Source: CP2-2F sp034436355
GTDB lineage: Bacteria > Chloroflexota > Anaerolineae > Aggregatilineales > UBA2796
DNA length: 64,000 bases
Direction of reading: 5' to 3'
Assembly (NCBI GenBank): GCA_034436355.1
Contig: DAOTVQ010000031.1
Span: 18,241-82,240 of the forward strand
In this document: one piece after another, positions 27,275 to 35,699 of the stretch
Numbering within the stretch: the stretch's first letter is position 1
Layout: every line of letters begins with the position of its first letter
Position numbers and translations under genes: made by a program
The notes under the pieces: model-generated
Told to the model about the DNA's origin: nothing
The model's input: only the letters and a program-made list of their open reading frames with translations
The model's database searches: none

Positions 27275-27973
27275 CTAAAGTTTGGCGGCAAAAGCGCGCA
27301 GGCGTGCTGCTGTATTACGTAGCATGGGGACACCATGTCCGAAACACAGAATGTCTATAGGCATATTCGCTAATTTTTTGATGCTGCGTTTTGCCTCTGC
27401 CATATCGGGCGTGAATTGGGCAATCGGCAAACCGAGTTTCCCAAAGCGCGTGATCGCATCACCCGCGAACAATAGCTTACGGTCAGGGTCATAGAAGGCG
27501 ACATGCCCATAGGCATGTCCTGGTGTGCTGATGACCTGCAAGTTAGGCAAGACTTCGGGCAATGTATCGCCTTCTTGTAGCTCGCGGTCAACGTGGGTAG
27601 GCGGCATATCTTTAATGCCAATCAGGCGAAACAGGCGGCGCGCCACCTCAGAATCTTTATAGCCTTCAGGGCGTGCCAATGGTTTTTCCCCACGCACGAT
27701 AGGCGCTTCGAGGGTGTGTGCATAGACCTGTGCGCTGCTTGCCTTCACAAGCGCTGCTAACGCGCCAATATGATCGGGATGGGCATGTGTAACGAGGATG
27801 CGGCGAATCTCTTTTAGGGTATAGCCGTGGCGGGCTAGATCGCGGGCGATGCCCTTTTCGGCACCTTCCACGCTGGCATCAATGAGCGTTAAGCCATCGC
27901 TATTCACAATCACATACACACGCCCGGTCACTAGCCCAACAATAGTATAGACACCCTCAACGATTTTTCGCAT
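27275..27973 (-). CDS. Metallo-beta-lactamase fold hydrolase
   Basis: 232 residues of the glyoxalase II-like MBL family. The metal motif is intact: VTHAHPDHIGAL (HxHxDH), later GHAYGHVAFYDP and a LLFAGDAITRFG segment with the bridging aspartate, and FGHGVP with the last histidine. A gaggag ribosome site precedes the ATG. The family includes thioesterases, lactonases and phosphodiesterases, so the substrate is open. It lies 21 bp upstream of mazG in the same direction and is divergent from the small heat-shock gene. Confidence 0.9.
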   Translation of the reverse strand: MRKIVEGVYTIVGLVTGRVYVIVNSDGLTLIDASVEGAEKGIARDLARHGYTLKEIRRILVTHAHPDHIGALAALVKASSAQVYAHTLEAPIVRGEKPLARPEGYKDSEVARRLFRLIGIKDMPPTHVDRELQEGDTLPEVLPNLQVISTPGHAYGHVAFYDPDRKLLFAGDAITRFGKLGLPIAQFTPDMAEAKRSIKKLANMPIDILCFGHGVPMLRNTAARLRAFAAKL

Positions 27974-28145
27974 TGTGTTCTCCTCAAATACGGCGGATTA
28001 TAGCCGACTTCATAACGCTGATACAACGTTGATCAATCTCCTACATGGATTTTACAAAGTGCTTATCTTTTGCTTATGCGGGCGTTGTATGCTATGGGCA
28101 AGTTGCGGGAATACGCACACTGAGTTCAAAAGGAGTGACGTAAAA

Positions 28146-28595
28146 ATGTCGAGCATTAACCGTTGGAATCCCGTTCGTGAGTTGCTTTCGATGCGCGATG
28201 AAATGGATCGCCTGTTCAATGAGCGCTTCTTCCGCACCGAAGGGCGTCCGTACCTGCTACCGATTGATGCCTACATGACTGACGACGCTCTGATCTTGGT
28301 GGCAGATGTGCCAGGGCTTTCCCCAGAAGACATCAACGTGACCCTTGAGGGCGATACGCTGACCATTCGCGGCGAATACAAGGCGAACGGCGAGAGCAAG
28401 AACTACCTGCTGCGCGAGCGTATGGTGGGCAAGTTCGAGCGCGTGCTGACCATCAACACGCCTGTGGATGGCAGCAAGATCGAGGCGGAGTTCGAGAACG
28501 GCACGATCACCCTGACCCTGCCGAAGGCAGAAGCTGCTAAACCAAAGCAGATCACCGTCCGCCCGAAGGCAGCCGTGTTGCAAAGCCACACCTAA
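28146..28595 (+). CDS. Small heat-shock protein, Hsp20/alpha-crystallin family
   Basis: 149 residues from the ATG at 28146 with aaaggag (28129-28135) 10 nt upstream; a longer open frame from 27975 has no such site. The N-terminus NRWNPVRELLSMRDEMDRLFNE is the typical amphipathic start of class A bacterial sHsps. The alpha-crystallin domain (about 42-132) includes ALILVADVPGLSPEDINVTLEGD and FERVLTINTPVDGSKIEAEFENGTI. A C-terminal ITV (I/V-x-I/V-like) anchor follows. Such proteins form oligomers that hold unfolded proteins. No CIRCE element is visible upstream. Confidence 0.95.
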   Translation: MSSINRWNPVRELLSMRDEMDRLFNERFFRTEGRPYLLPIDAYMTDDALILVADVPGLSPEDINVTLEGDTLTIRGEYKANGESKNYLLRERMVGKFERVLTINTPVDGSKIEAEFENGTITLTLPKAEAAKPKQITVRPKAAVLQSHT

Positions 28596-28620
28596 GGCAC
28601 CTGCCGCACAAACGATCTAA

Positions 28621-28649
28621 GGGCGAGTGGACTTCCACTCGCCCGTTTT
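28621..28649. terminator. Intrinsic terminator shared by hsp20 and the AAA ATPase gene
   Basis: A perfect 10-bp stem (28621-28630 and 28635-28644) with a 4-nt loop and T run (28646-28649) lies 25 nt after the hsp20 stop and 18 bp before the end of the opposing ATPase gene. It probably serves hsp20 and perhaps both directions. Confidence 0.85.
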
Positions 28650-28666
28650 GGTTTGGCTCTTTAGGA

Positions 28667-30067
28667 TTAGGCGCTTTCTTGGTTGGCTGCGTTGGCTGGG
28701 TGCGGAAAGCCAATCGGGCGGCGCGGCGTAAAGCTCTCGCTGCTGGAAACCTGCCGCGTCAGGGTCTGAATGGATTGCTTCAGCAGGTCTAGGCTGACCG
28801 TCTCAGCGTGGCTGTTGAGCGCCAGCATCCGCGCATAGAGGGCAACTTCGCGCACGAAGGCGCCGGTTTGCCCCACCAAGCTGGAGAGCGTATCGCGGTA
28901 GGCATCCTGCCACTGCGTCCCCATATAGCGGCGCAGCAGTTGCTCTGCTTGTGCGGCATCCTGAATTTCGGGGATGTAAATCACCCGATCCACCCTGCCT
29001 GGACGTTTGGCGATGCGCTGATCGATCACCTCCGGGTAATTGGTGGTTGCCAGCAGCAGCGCACCACGCCGATTGTTAGGTGCTTCAAAGCCATCCAGCA
29101 CGTTCAGGATTTGTGATTTGTCTTCCTCGCGCAGGTAGGCGTCGAGTTCCTCCAGCACAATCACAACGGGATGTTGTGAATGCGTGGCGGTGTAGAGCGC
29201 ACGCTGCACTTTGTCGAAGGTTGCGCCTTCCTGATCGGCGGATGAGATGTAGATGACAAGGCACTTCATATCCAGGGCAATCTTTGCCAGTGCCGCGCAC
29301 AGCATAGATTTGCCCGTGCCGGGCGGTCCGACGAGCAGCAGCTTGCGGAAAGGTGGCAAGTTCAACTGCTTGTAGAGGGCTGCGCCACCTTTGAAAAAGG
29401 TCTCAACCTCGCTGCGAAGGCTCTCCTTGAGCGACGGCGGCAGGATCACATCTTCCCACGCCACAGTTGGCTCAAAGGCTTTTTCGGCACCGCCAATGAT
29501 GTAAACTTTCTCACTGCGCTCTAGGCGGTAGGCATGGCGATCACAGAGCGCTTCAAAATCCGCCCAAACTTTCAGGGCATCGGTTGGCACCAGAGCAATT
29601 GCCACTGTGCCGTGTGCGTAAAATCCTTCTAAATGGTGAGCAGAGACGAAGATCACTTCAAAGCTGCGGCTGCCTTGCTCAAAACGGAAGGCGTAGGCGC
29701 CAACGCTGCCAATCAGGCGCACAGTGCGCGAGGTATTGTGCAGGTGGCTGATCGAAATGCTGTGTGGGCAGTTCAGCGCACGGTAGCCGCCGTAGCGCGT
29801 TTTGCTGCCAATTTTGCGCCCAACCTTGATGCGGGTGAGGGCATTGTCGTAAGCAGGGCTTTCTGATGCCCAGACGACGCGGTAGGCTGTTTCACCATAG
29901 GTGGCTTGCCACTGTTCAACTGCCCAAGCAACAAGCTGCTCATATTTGAGCGGTGTGCGATCACCGCTTCTCGGCACGACCACATGATTTTCTGAGGACT
30001 GCGTGCATGTTGAGTCAGTCATTCGGTTGTTAAAGAGCATCTTTCCCACACTGGTAAACGTTGCCAT
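28667..30067 (-). CDS. AAA+ ATPase with unassigned N-terminal domain
   Basis: 466 residues; the ATG at 30067 is used, though a second ATG at residue 16 is possible. The C-terminal half (about 205-430) is a classical AAA module: GPPGTGKSM (Walker A), VVIVLEELDA (Walker B, with the acidic pair as EE), LLLATTNYPEV (sensor 1) and RIAKRPGRVDR (arginine finger region), similar to the BCS1/FtsH/proteasomal AAA clade. The first 200 residues are mixed alpha/beta and match no family I know; they probably bind the substrate or a partner. No protease or peptidase domain is attached. It is alone on this strand. Confidence 0.87.
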   Translation of the reverse strand: MATFTSVGKMLFNNRMTDSTCTQSSENHVVVPRSGDRTPLKYEQLVAWAVEQWQATYGETAYRVVWASESPAYDNALTRIKVGRKIGSKTRYGGYRALNCPHSISISHLHNTSRTVRLIGSVGAYAFRFEQGSRSFEVIFVSAHHLEGFYAHGTVAIALVPTDALKVWADFEALCDRHAYRLERSEKVYIIGGAEKAFEPTVAWEDVILPPSLKESLRSEVETFFKGGAALYKQLNLPPFRKLLLVGPPGTGKSMLCAALAKIALDMKCLVIYISSADQEGATFDKVQRALYTATHSQHPVVIVLEELDAYLREEDKSQILNVLDGFEAPNNRRGALLLATTNYPEVIDQRIAKRPGRVDRVIYIPEIQDAAQAEQLLRRYMGTQWQDAYRDTLSSLVGQTGAFVREVALYARMLALNSHAETVSLDLLKQSIQTLTRQVSSSESFTPRRPIGFPHPANAANQESA

Positions 30068-30196
30068 AATGGATTGTACGTGGCTCTGCCTAAAATGTGA
30101 AGGGGCAAAAATGGCTCAAGGCGGTGCTTGAGTAAAAATACCCATATGTGCGCGTGCTTGCTCAATCAGTCTTCCGCTGCGCTTTCAAAATCACCG

Positions 30197-30225
30197 TTGA
30201 CGGCGTGCCTGCCCCGTGCTATAGT
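30197..30225 (+). promoter_or_regulatory. Promoter of tRNA-Tyr
   Basis: TTGACG (30197-30202), 17-bp spacer, TATAGT (30220-30225). The expected start lies about 6-7 nt before the tRNA 5' end. A near-consensus sigma70-type site. Confidence 0.85.
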
Positions 30226-30237
30226 TATCTCACGTTG

Positions 30238-30311
30238 CCCGGGATAGCCAAGTGGCCTAAGGCAGCTGACTGTAACTCAGCCATTCGGTGGTTCGAATCC
30301 ATCTCCCGGGA
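30238..30311 (+). tRNA. tRNA-Tyr (GTA), class I-type variable loop
   Basis: 74 nt. Acceptor arms 30238-30244 and 30304-30310 pair perfectly, with discriminator A at 30311. The D arm has a 3-bp stem (gcc/ggc) and a large loop with GG. The anticodon arm gctga/tcagc encloses ctgtaac, with anticodon GTA at 30272-30274. The variable loop is only 5 nt (30282-30286), and the T arm is ggtgg-ttcgaat-ccatc with one G-U pair. CCA is not encoded. Bacterial tRNA-Tyr normally has a long variable arm and a G1-C72 pair; here the first pair is C1-G72 and the variable loop is short, as in archaeal and eukaryotic tRNA-Tyr. Confidence 0.93.
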
Positions 30312-30313
30312 CT

Positions 30314-30337
30314 AGCCCGCTACTCAGCGGGCTTTTT
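30314..30337 (+). terminator. Intrinsic terminator after tRNA-Tyr
   Basis: Stem agcccgc (30314-30320) with gcgggct (30327-30333), 6-nt loop, then a T run to 30337. It begins 3 nt after the tRNA end. Confidence 0.85.
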
Positions 30338-30357
30338 GTTTGCCTGTGGAGAGCATT

Positions 30358-30385
30358 TCGACATTCGCACGCCACACACTATAAT
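30358..30385 (+). promoter_or_regulatory. Promoter of the GNAT/MFS/methyltransferase operon
   Basis: TCGACA (30358-30363), 16-bp spacer, consensus TATAAT (30380-30385). The start near 30392 places the ATG at 30423 as the first good start codon and excludes the longer frame that begins inside the tRNA gene. Confidence 0.75.
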
Positions 30386-30422
30386 AGGCATGTGTGAAGC
30401 TGCATTCAGAATAGTAGAGCAT

Positions 30423-31586
30423 ATGACTGACTCCTTGAGCATTCGCAAGGTCGAGACGCCACAGGACTTCAAGATTTTCCTAGAGTTCCCGTGGACGCAT
30501 TACCGCAACGATCCGAACTGGATTCCGCCACTTGTCTCCAGCCGCCGCCACCTGTTGGATAAAAAGAAAAACCCTTCTTGGCACTATATGACGGGTGAGT
30601 ATTACCTTGCGTGGCGCGCTCAGCAGCCCGTCGGCACGATTGCTGCCTTCATTAATCACCGCCACAACGCAACCCACAACGAAAAACTTGGCTGGTTTGG
30701 CTTTTTTGAATGTGAGGATAACCAAGAAACGGCTACCGCCTTGCTGCGAACGGCTGCCAACTATGCACGCGAACAGGGCTGTGAAGCACTGCGCGGACCT
30801 GCCAACTTCACCCTGAATGATGAGTGCGCCCTGCTGATTGAAAATTTTTCCCCGCCCATGCTGCTGATGCCCTATAATCCGCCCTACTACCAACGCCTGA
30901 TCGAGCAAAGCGGGCTGGGCTTGGCAAAGGCGATGGACTTGGTCAGCTACATGGCAAAGCCAAGCGGCTACCTTGATGACAAAGGCAATATTCCTGAACG
31001 TCTGCTGCGCGTGATCCAGAAAGTGAGCCAAAAACATCAGGTGACGGTGCGCCGCGCCAATGTGAAAGAACTGCACAAAGAGGTGCATCTGTTGGCGGAA
31101 ATTTACCGCGCAGCTTGGGCAAACAACTGGGGCTTTGTGCCACCAACCGATGTTGAGATTGACGATTTGTTCACGCAGCTGCGCCAGTTCTTCGATCCAC
31201 GTTTGGGCGAATTTGGCATGGTGGATGGCAAGGTGGTTGGCTTTATGCTGGCGCTGCCCAACATGAATCAGGTCTTGCAGCGTGCTTATCCACATCCGCG
31301 GGTGCCAGAATGGTGGACATTGCTGAAAGCATTTTGGCATTGGAAGGTTCGCCCCAAAATCACCGAACAGCGCATTGTGATGTTCGGCGTGAAGCCCGAG
31401 TACCAGCGGATGGGTGTGGCGCCTGCTATCCTGCTGGCGCATATGGAATCGACCCTGAAAACCCCCTTTCCCGACGTGGACTTAGGCTGGGTGCTGGAGA
31501 CAAATGCCGCCATTGATACCCTTGCCAAATCGTTCAACAGCCCGATCTACAAACGCTACCGTTTTTACCAAATGCCGCTGAGTTAA
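30423..31586 (+). CDS. GNAT-like acyltransferase of the large (about 390-residue) type
   Basis: 387 residues from the ATG at 30423; upstream in-frame codons lie in the promoter or tRNA. The N-terminus reads FPWTHYRNDPNWIPPL, the hallmark of a family of uncharacterised N-acetyltransferase-like proteins in which this segment precedes a partial GNAT domain (YYLAWRAQQPVGTIAAFIN). A second GNAT-like half follows (MVDGKVVGFMLALPN, then FGVKPEYQRMGVAPAILLAHME, an acetyl-CoA loop of the RxxGxA type). The reaction is unknown. It is the first gene of a three-gene operon with an MFS exporter and an rRNA-type methyltransferase. Confidence 0.82.
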   Translation: MTDSLSIRKVETPQDFKIFLEFPWTHYRNDPNWIPPLVSSRRHLLDKKKNPSWHYMTGEYYLAWRAQQPVGTIAAFINHRHNATHNEKLGWFGFFECEDNQETATALLRTAANYAREQGCEALRGPANFTLNDECALLIENFSPPMLLMPYNPPYYQRLIEQSGLGLAKAMDLVSYMAKPSGYLDDKGNIPERLLRVIQKVSQKHQVTVRRANVKELHKEVHLLAEIYRAAWANNWGFVPPTDVEIDDLFTQLRQFFDPRLGEFGMVDGKVVGFMLALPNMNQVLQRAYPHPRVPEWWTLLKAFWHWKVRPKITEQRIVMFGVKPEYQRMGVAPAILLAHMESTLKTPFPDVDLGWVLETNAAIDTLAKSFNSPIYKRYRFYQMPLS

Positions 31587-31590
31587 CTGC

Positions 31591-32937
31591 ATGGTGGATC
31601 ACAACGAACCAAGCGAAGGACTGCCGCGCAACTCTGATGAACTGATGGCGCACGGCGGCGCGGAGATGAGTGACGTCCTCTCGGTGGCTGCCAGCCTGAA
31701 CGCCAAAACGCTGAAGGAACTGCTTCGCAACCGCAATTTTGTGCCGCTGTGGATTGGGCAGTTGGTCAGCTATTTGGGTGATCAGTTCATGCTGATCGCC
31801 GTTTTGGCAGTCATCAATCAACTCACAGGGGGCGGGAATGTCTATATTGTGCTGTTGGCAGTTTCGCTGGCTGCGCCGCAGATTCTGTTTGGGCTGATCG
31901 GCGGTGTGTTGGTTGATAAACTCGACCGCAAATGGACGATGATTATCACCGATATTGTGCGCGCCATTGCCATGTTCAGTATGTTGTTGGTGGCAGGCGA
32001 TACAGGGCGGATATGGATATTTTACCCCGCCATTTTTGCCATTGGCACAGCGCAAATGCTGTTTTACCCGGCGCGTGCCTCTGCCATGCCCGCCTTGGTC
32101 AGCAAGCGCAATCTTGGCGCTGCCAACGCCTTGTTGGAGGCGGGCTTTGTGGTGGCACTTATTTTTGGGTCGGGCGCGGCGGGCTTGCTGGTGGATAGCT
32201 TGGGCGAAGATTTCGCCTTCACCTTCAACGGCTTTGCCTTCCTTTTTTCAGCACTGATGATCTTGATCATCCGCGTACCACCGCGCCAAGTGCATCAGGC
32301 GAAAGGCGAGGGCAGCAGTTACCGCCAAGTGCTGCGCGAACTGCGCGAGGGCTTGGTCTACATCTGGCAGACGCGCTCCATGCGCTACATCATGGGCTTA
32401 AGCGTGATTGTGGCAGCGGGCTTGGGCGCCGTGATTGCCCTTGTGCTGGAATACCTGACCAACGAGCTGAAAGTTGGCGCACGGGGTTTCGGCATTGTGA
32501 TCGGCATTTTAGGCGTGGGCATTGTGATCGGCGGCATTCTGATCCAGCGCCTCTCCAAGTACCTACCAACCAATCGGCTGGTGGCGCTGGCGATCTTTCT
32601 GCAAGGTGTGGCAGTTGGTGCGTTCGTCTTTCATCCGCCTTTTGTCGTCGTGCTGTTCCTCACCGCGCTGATTGGTTTCAGCCTGATTGTGGCGCGTGCC
32701 GTGCTAAGTACGCTCACACAGGCAATTCCACCGGAAGAATATCGCGGGCGTGTGCAGAGCGCCTATAATCTGATTTTCACGGCGCCGCTGACGTTAGCGA
32801 TTGGCGTTGCAACCTTGTTGGTCAGCATTTCCAGCCGCGAGTTGGTGATGGGTGGCTTTGGACTAGGGCTGATGTTAACCGCGTACCTCTCGGTGCGCCT
32901 GTTGCGCGGCGTGGACGAGGCAATTTATGGCAGCTAG
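31591..32937 (+). CDS. MFS transporter (MFS_3/EntS-like exporter type)
   Basis: 448 residues with a 45-residue polar N-terminus before RNRNFVPLWIGQLVSYLGDQF, the typical start of MFS_3-type exporters. About 11-12 membrane helices follow. The loop between helices 2 and 3 has GGVLVDKLDRKWTMIITD, the GxLaDrxdRr signature. The start codon is uncertain because no strong ribosome site precedes the ATG at 31591; ATG codons at residues 19 and 27 are alternatives. Relatives export siderophores or drugs, but the substrate here is unknown. It begins 4 bp after the GNAT-like gene and ends 3 bp before the methyltransferase gene. Confidence 0.88.
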   Translation: MVDHNEPSEGLPRNSDELMAHGGAEMSDVLSVAASLNAKTLKELLRNRNFVPLWIGQLVSYLGDQFMLIAVLAVINQLTGGGNVYIVLLAVSLAAPQILFGLIGGVLVDKLDRKWTMIITDIVRAIAMFSMLLVAGDTGRIWIFYPAIFAIGTAQMLFYPARASAMPALVSKRNLGAANALLEAGFVVALIFGSGAAGLLVDSLGEDFAFTFNGFAFLFSALMILIIRVPPRQVHQAKGEGSSYRQVLRELREGLVYIWQTRSMRYIMGLSVIVAAGLGAVIALVLEYLTNELKVGARGFGIVIGILGVGIVIGGILIQRLSKYLPTNRLVALAIFLQGVAVGAFVFHPPFVVVLFLTALIGFSLIVARAVLSTLTQAIPPEEYRGRVQSAYNLIFTAPLTLAIGVATLLVSISSRELVMGGFGLGLMLTAYLSVRLLRGVDEAIYGS

Positions 32938-32940
32938 GCA

Positions 32941-33972
32941 ATGACGCAAACAATTTTAACGTGCAGCCCTGACTCAGACGATCTCGCCTTGCGCGAAGTG
33001 CGCCGCGCCGTGCCTGCCGGCAGCCTGAGCGCCGAAATTGCTGAGGGTGTGCTGCTGCTTGAGGCAGCGTTTGAAGCGCTCGCTGCTGCTTGGCGTGCCA
33101 AAGCGCCGATCTTTGTGCGGCACATTTGCCCCGTTCACACAAGGCTTGCCCTGCCCGCCACCGATGACGAAGAAACCTTGCTCATTTTGCTCCGCAGTGC
33201 TTGCGAAGATACACTCTTGCCACGCCTGCTGGCGGATCAGCCCTTCTCGGTGCAGACGCGCCTCTTTACCGAGAGGTTCCCGTTGAAGCCTTTCGAGATT
33301 AACGGCGAATTGGCAGAAATTATGCCACATGCGCCGTTGGATGTGCGCCAGCCCGCCCAGATTATCTCAGTGGTGGTTGGGCACGCCCACGGCACACTCA
33401 CGGCATGGTTGGGCATTTCGGCGGCTGCTGATAACCTCTCGGATTGGGCAGGTGGTGCGCGGCGCTTTGCCCGTGAACAGGGGCGCATTAGCCGTTCCGA
33501 GTTCAAACTGCTAGAAGCGCTAGAAGCCTTTGGCGTGCAGATGCCTGCGCGTGGCTATGCCCTTGATCTGGGCGCTGCGCCGGGCGGTTGGACTCATGTG
33601 CTGCGTGAGCGCGGCATGTATGTGACGGCGGTTGATCCGGCGGCGCTTGACGCACGGGTGCTTAATGATTCAGGCGTGCGCTACAAACGGATGACCGCAG
33701 AGGCGTATTTGCGTGCTGACCCTGACCTTTTCGATGTGATCGTGAACGATATGCGGATGGATGCCCGTGACTCAGCGCGCCTGATGAACGACTATGCACG
33801 GCTGCTCAGGCGTGATGGTGCAGCAATCATGACGCTCAAATTGCCTGAGTCGGGGCGCGTTGGCTTGTTAGATCACACCTTCGATTTGCTAGAGCGCGTC
33901 TATCACATCGCAGGCGCACGCCAGCTTTTTCACAACCGCAGCGAGATCACGCTCTACTTAAAACGGCGCTAA
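32941..33972 (+). CDS. FtsJ/RlmM-like 2'-O-ribose methyltransferase
   Basis: 343 residues. The C-terminal half (about 180-343) is a Rossmann methyltransferase of the RrmJ/FtsJ clan: a lysine in SRSEFKLLEA, the SAM loop ALDLGAAPGGWTHVL, the aspartate in VIVNDMRMD, the lysine in MTLKLPESG and the glutamate in NRSEITLYL. Together these form the K-D-K-E catalytic tetrad of 2'-O-methyltransferases. The N-terminal half resembles the THUMP-containing part of RlmM, which methylates C2498 of 23S rRNA in E. coli. The target here is inferred, not shown. The stop overlaps that of the opposing SDR gene. Confidence 0.86.
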   Translation: MTQTILTCSPDSDDLALREVRRAVPAGSLSAEIAEGVLLLEAAFEALAAAWRAKAPIFVRHICPVHTRLALPATDDEETLLILLRSACEDTLLPRLLADQPFSVQTRLFTERFPLKPFEINGELAEIMPHAPLDVRQPAQIISVVVGHAHGTLTAWLGISAAADNLSDWAGGARRFAREQGRISRSEFKLLEALEAFGVQMPARGYALDLGAAPGGWTHVLRERGMYVTAVDPAALDARVLNDSGVRYKRMTAEAYLRADPDLFDVIVNDMRMDARDSARLMNDYARLLRRDGAAIMTLKLPESGRVGLLDHTFDLLERVYHIAGARQLFHNRSEITLYLKRR

Positions 33973-34754
33973 TGCCCAACGCGCTCTTGGGCGTTGCGCG
34001 TCATCTGTGTGATCATATCACGCGGCAGGAAGCGCCGCATGAACATGAGCAGTTTATTGCTAAAGCCCGTGATTCGCACACTCTCGCCTGCCATCAGCGC
34101 AGCGTAGCCTTGCGCCGCTACTGCTTGAGAAGTCATCAGGTTGCGCTGCACTAGTTTGGAATCTTGCATGGCTGCCCGCGCCTGAAATTCGCTCTGCGTG
34201 GGACCAGGACACAACGCAGTGACGCTCACACCTTTGTCGCGCAATTCGTTGTTCAACGCCTCAGAAAAACTCAGCACATATGCCTTTGTGGCATAGTAAA
34301 CTGCCATCAGCGGTCCTGGCAAAAAGCCCGCTGTGGATGCCACATTCAGAATTTTCCCGCTGCGCCGCGCCAGCATGTCTTTCACAAAAACATGCGAGAG
34401 CATGGTTAGCGTGGTCACGTTCAATTGGATCATGTCGGTCTGGGTTTTCAGGGCAAGCTCGTGGAAGAAGCCATAGCTGGCAAAGCCAGCGTTGTTCACC
34501 AAAATATCCACCGAAATGCCGAGTGTTTGCACCTGATCATACAGGGTATGCGCGGCGTTTGGATCAGTTAAATCTTGGGTGATGACGTGCGCCTGCACTT
34601 TATACTGCGTGCTGATCTGGTCTGCCAGTTCGCGCAATTTGCCCTCGCTGCGGGCTACCAACAGCACTGCATGACCATGCTTAGCGAACTCATGCGCCAA
34701 ATCGCGCCCAATGCCCATTGAAGCACCTGTAATGAGTGCAGTCCCTTTTGGCAT
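33969..34754 (-). CDS. Short-chain dehydrogenase/reductase
   Basis: 261 residues, classical SDR of the DltE/YqjQ-like type. TGASMGIG (9-16) binds the nucleotide, followed by an arginine-bearing LLVARSEGKL segment that suggests NADP(H). LVNNAGFASYG, the SGKILNVASTAG serine strand and the YYATKAYVLSFSEAL motif give the Ser-Tyr-Lys triad, and ALCPGPTQSEF follows. The substrate is unknown. A ggag ribosome site lies 7 nt before the ATG. It runs opposite to the preceding operon. Confidence 0.93.
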   Translation of the reverse strand: MPKGTALITGASMGIGRDLAHEFAKHGHAVLLVARSEGKLRELADQISTQYKVQAHVITQDLTDPNAAHTLYDQVQTLGISVDILVNNAGFASYGFFHELALKTQTDMIQLNVTTLTMLSHVFVKDMLARRSGKILNVASTAGFLPGPLMAVYYATKAYVLSFSEALNNELRDKGVSVTALCPGPTQSEFQARAAMQDSKLVQRNLMTSQAVAAQGYAALMAGESVRITGFSNKLLMFMRRFLPRDMITQMTRNAQERVGH

Positions 34755-34826
34755 AAGTAATCTCCATCTTGTATGCGGCTAGGCAGCGCATTATAGCCTA
34801 AGGCAGCGGACGCGCCTATTTCCAAA

Positions 34827-34856
34827 TTGACTTTTGGGCTGCCCTTCTGATACAAT
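34827..34856 (+). promoter_or_regulatory. Promoter of the rplU-rpmA-rpmE operon
   Basis: TTGACT (34827-34832), 18-bp spacer, TACAAT (34851-34856). It would give a leader of about 114 nt before rplU, long enough for feedback control by a ribosomal protein. No known L21 leader fold could be confirmed by eye. Confidence 0.85.
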
Positions 34857-34976
34857 GCACTCACTTTGCGCCGCGCATGGCTGTTCGGCGCTTTTATCCG
34901 ACCAATTTTCCCCGCTGCGGCGTCTGTGGGCTGCTGGCAGTGGTGTGAGAAGCGAGAATTGGAGCTAGCTTAGAAG

Positions 34977-35294
34977 ATGTATGCAGTTGTACGCACGGGC
35001 GGGCGGCAATACCGCGCCGAACCGGGCAAAATCATTGACGTGGAAAAGCTGCCCGTTGAAGCAGGCGCCAGCCTTGCCCTGAACGAAGTGTTATTGGTGG
35101 TGCCAGAAAATGGCGCACCGCTGATTGGGCGTCCCTTAGTGGCGGGTGCTGTGGTACAGGCAACCGTTGTGGGGCATTATCGCGCTCAAAAGATCATTAT
35201 CTGGAAGTACCGTCCCGGCTTGCGCTATCGCCGCCGCCGTGGGCATCGCCAAACCTACACGCGCCTGAAGATCGAAGGCGTGACGGGTATCTGA
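34977..35294 (+). CDS. rplU: 50S ribosomal protein L21
   Basis: 105 residues, standard length. It begins MYAVVRTGGRQYRAEPG and ends with YRRRRGHRQTYTRLKIEGV, the RNA-binding L21 signature. L21 is a large-subunit protein that contacts 23S rRNA with L20. It is the first gene of the operon, with a good promoter about 150 bp upstream, and is followed by rpmA after 28 bp. Confidence 0.98.
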   Translation: MYAVVRTGGRQYRAEPGKIIDVEKLPVEAGASLALNEVLLVVPENGAPLIGRPLVAGAVVQATVVGHYRAQKIIIWKYRPGLRYRRRRGHRQTYTRLKIEGVTGI

Positions 35295-35322
35295 AGAACG
35301 TTGTTGGGGAGGTTTGTGAGCA

Positions 35323-35613
35323 ATGGCACATAAAAAAGGCGGCGGTTCCAGCCGCAATGGGCGCGAAAGCCACTCCAAGCGGCTAGGCGTGAAGCGTTTT
35401 GGGAATGAGTTCGTCATTCCCGGCAACATTATCGTGCGGCAGCGTGGTAACCGCTTCTACCCAGGACCTGGCACACGGCAGGGCAAGGATTTCACCATCT
35501 ACGCGGTAGAAGAGGGCTATGTGAGCTTTGAGTGGGCGCGTGGCGGCATTCGCATTATCGCCGTCCGCCCTGAACCGAAGACAGCGCCTGCTACCGAAGC
35601 AGCTGCCGACTAA
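35323..35613 (+). CDS. rpmA: 50S ribosomal protein L27
   Basis: 96 residues. MAHKKGGGSSRNGRESHSKR begins directly with the conserved N-terminus that reaches the peptidyl-transferase centre, so no pre-sequence of the Firmicutes type needs removal. GNIIVRQRGNRFYPGPGTRQGKDFTIYA is the family core. The last dozen residues (KTAPATEAAAD) are a species-specific tail. A strong ggggagg site lies upstream. It follows rplU, as in most bacteria, but obgE does not follow here. Confidence 0.98.
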   Translation: MAHKKGGGSSRNGRESHSKRLGVKRFGNEFVIPGNIIVRQRGNRFYPGPGTRQGKDFTIYAVEEGYVSFEWARGGIRIIAVRPEPKTAPATEAAAD

Positions 35614-35699
35614 GCACCGAGTTTTCCCTTGATGAGCCGTGACGCCAACGCACCGAACTCGGCGGTGCGTCCGTCGCGCACTGACCTAAGGATAGACCC

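Noticed and set aside
28030..28130. Heat-shock operator (CIRCE) upstream of hsp20
   Set aside because: No TTAGCACTC-N9-GAGTGCTAA-like inverted repeat is present; TTTACA/TTATGC boxes are too weak to call.
27975..28145. N-terminal extension of the small heat-shock protein
   Set aside because: The strong ribosome site just before 28146 and the family N-terminus favour the shorter protein; the extension looks like promoter DNA.
30480..31442. 320-codon minus-strand frame opposite the GNAT-like gene
   Set aside because: No domain or start signals; shadow of a strongly supported plus-strand gene.
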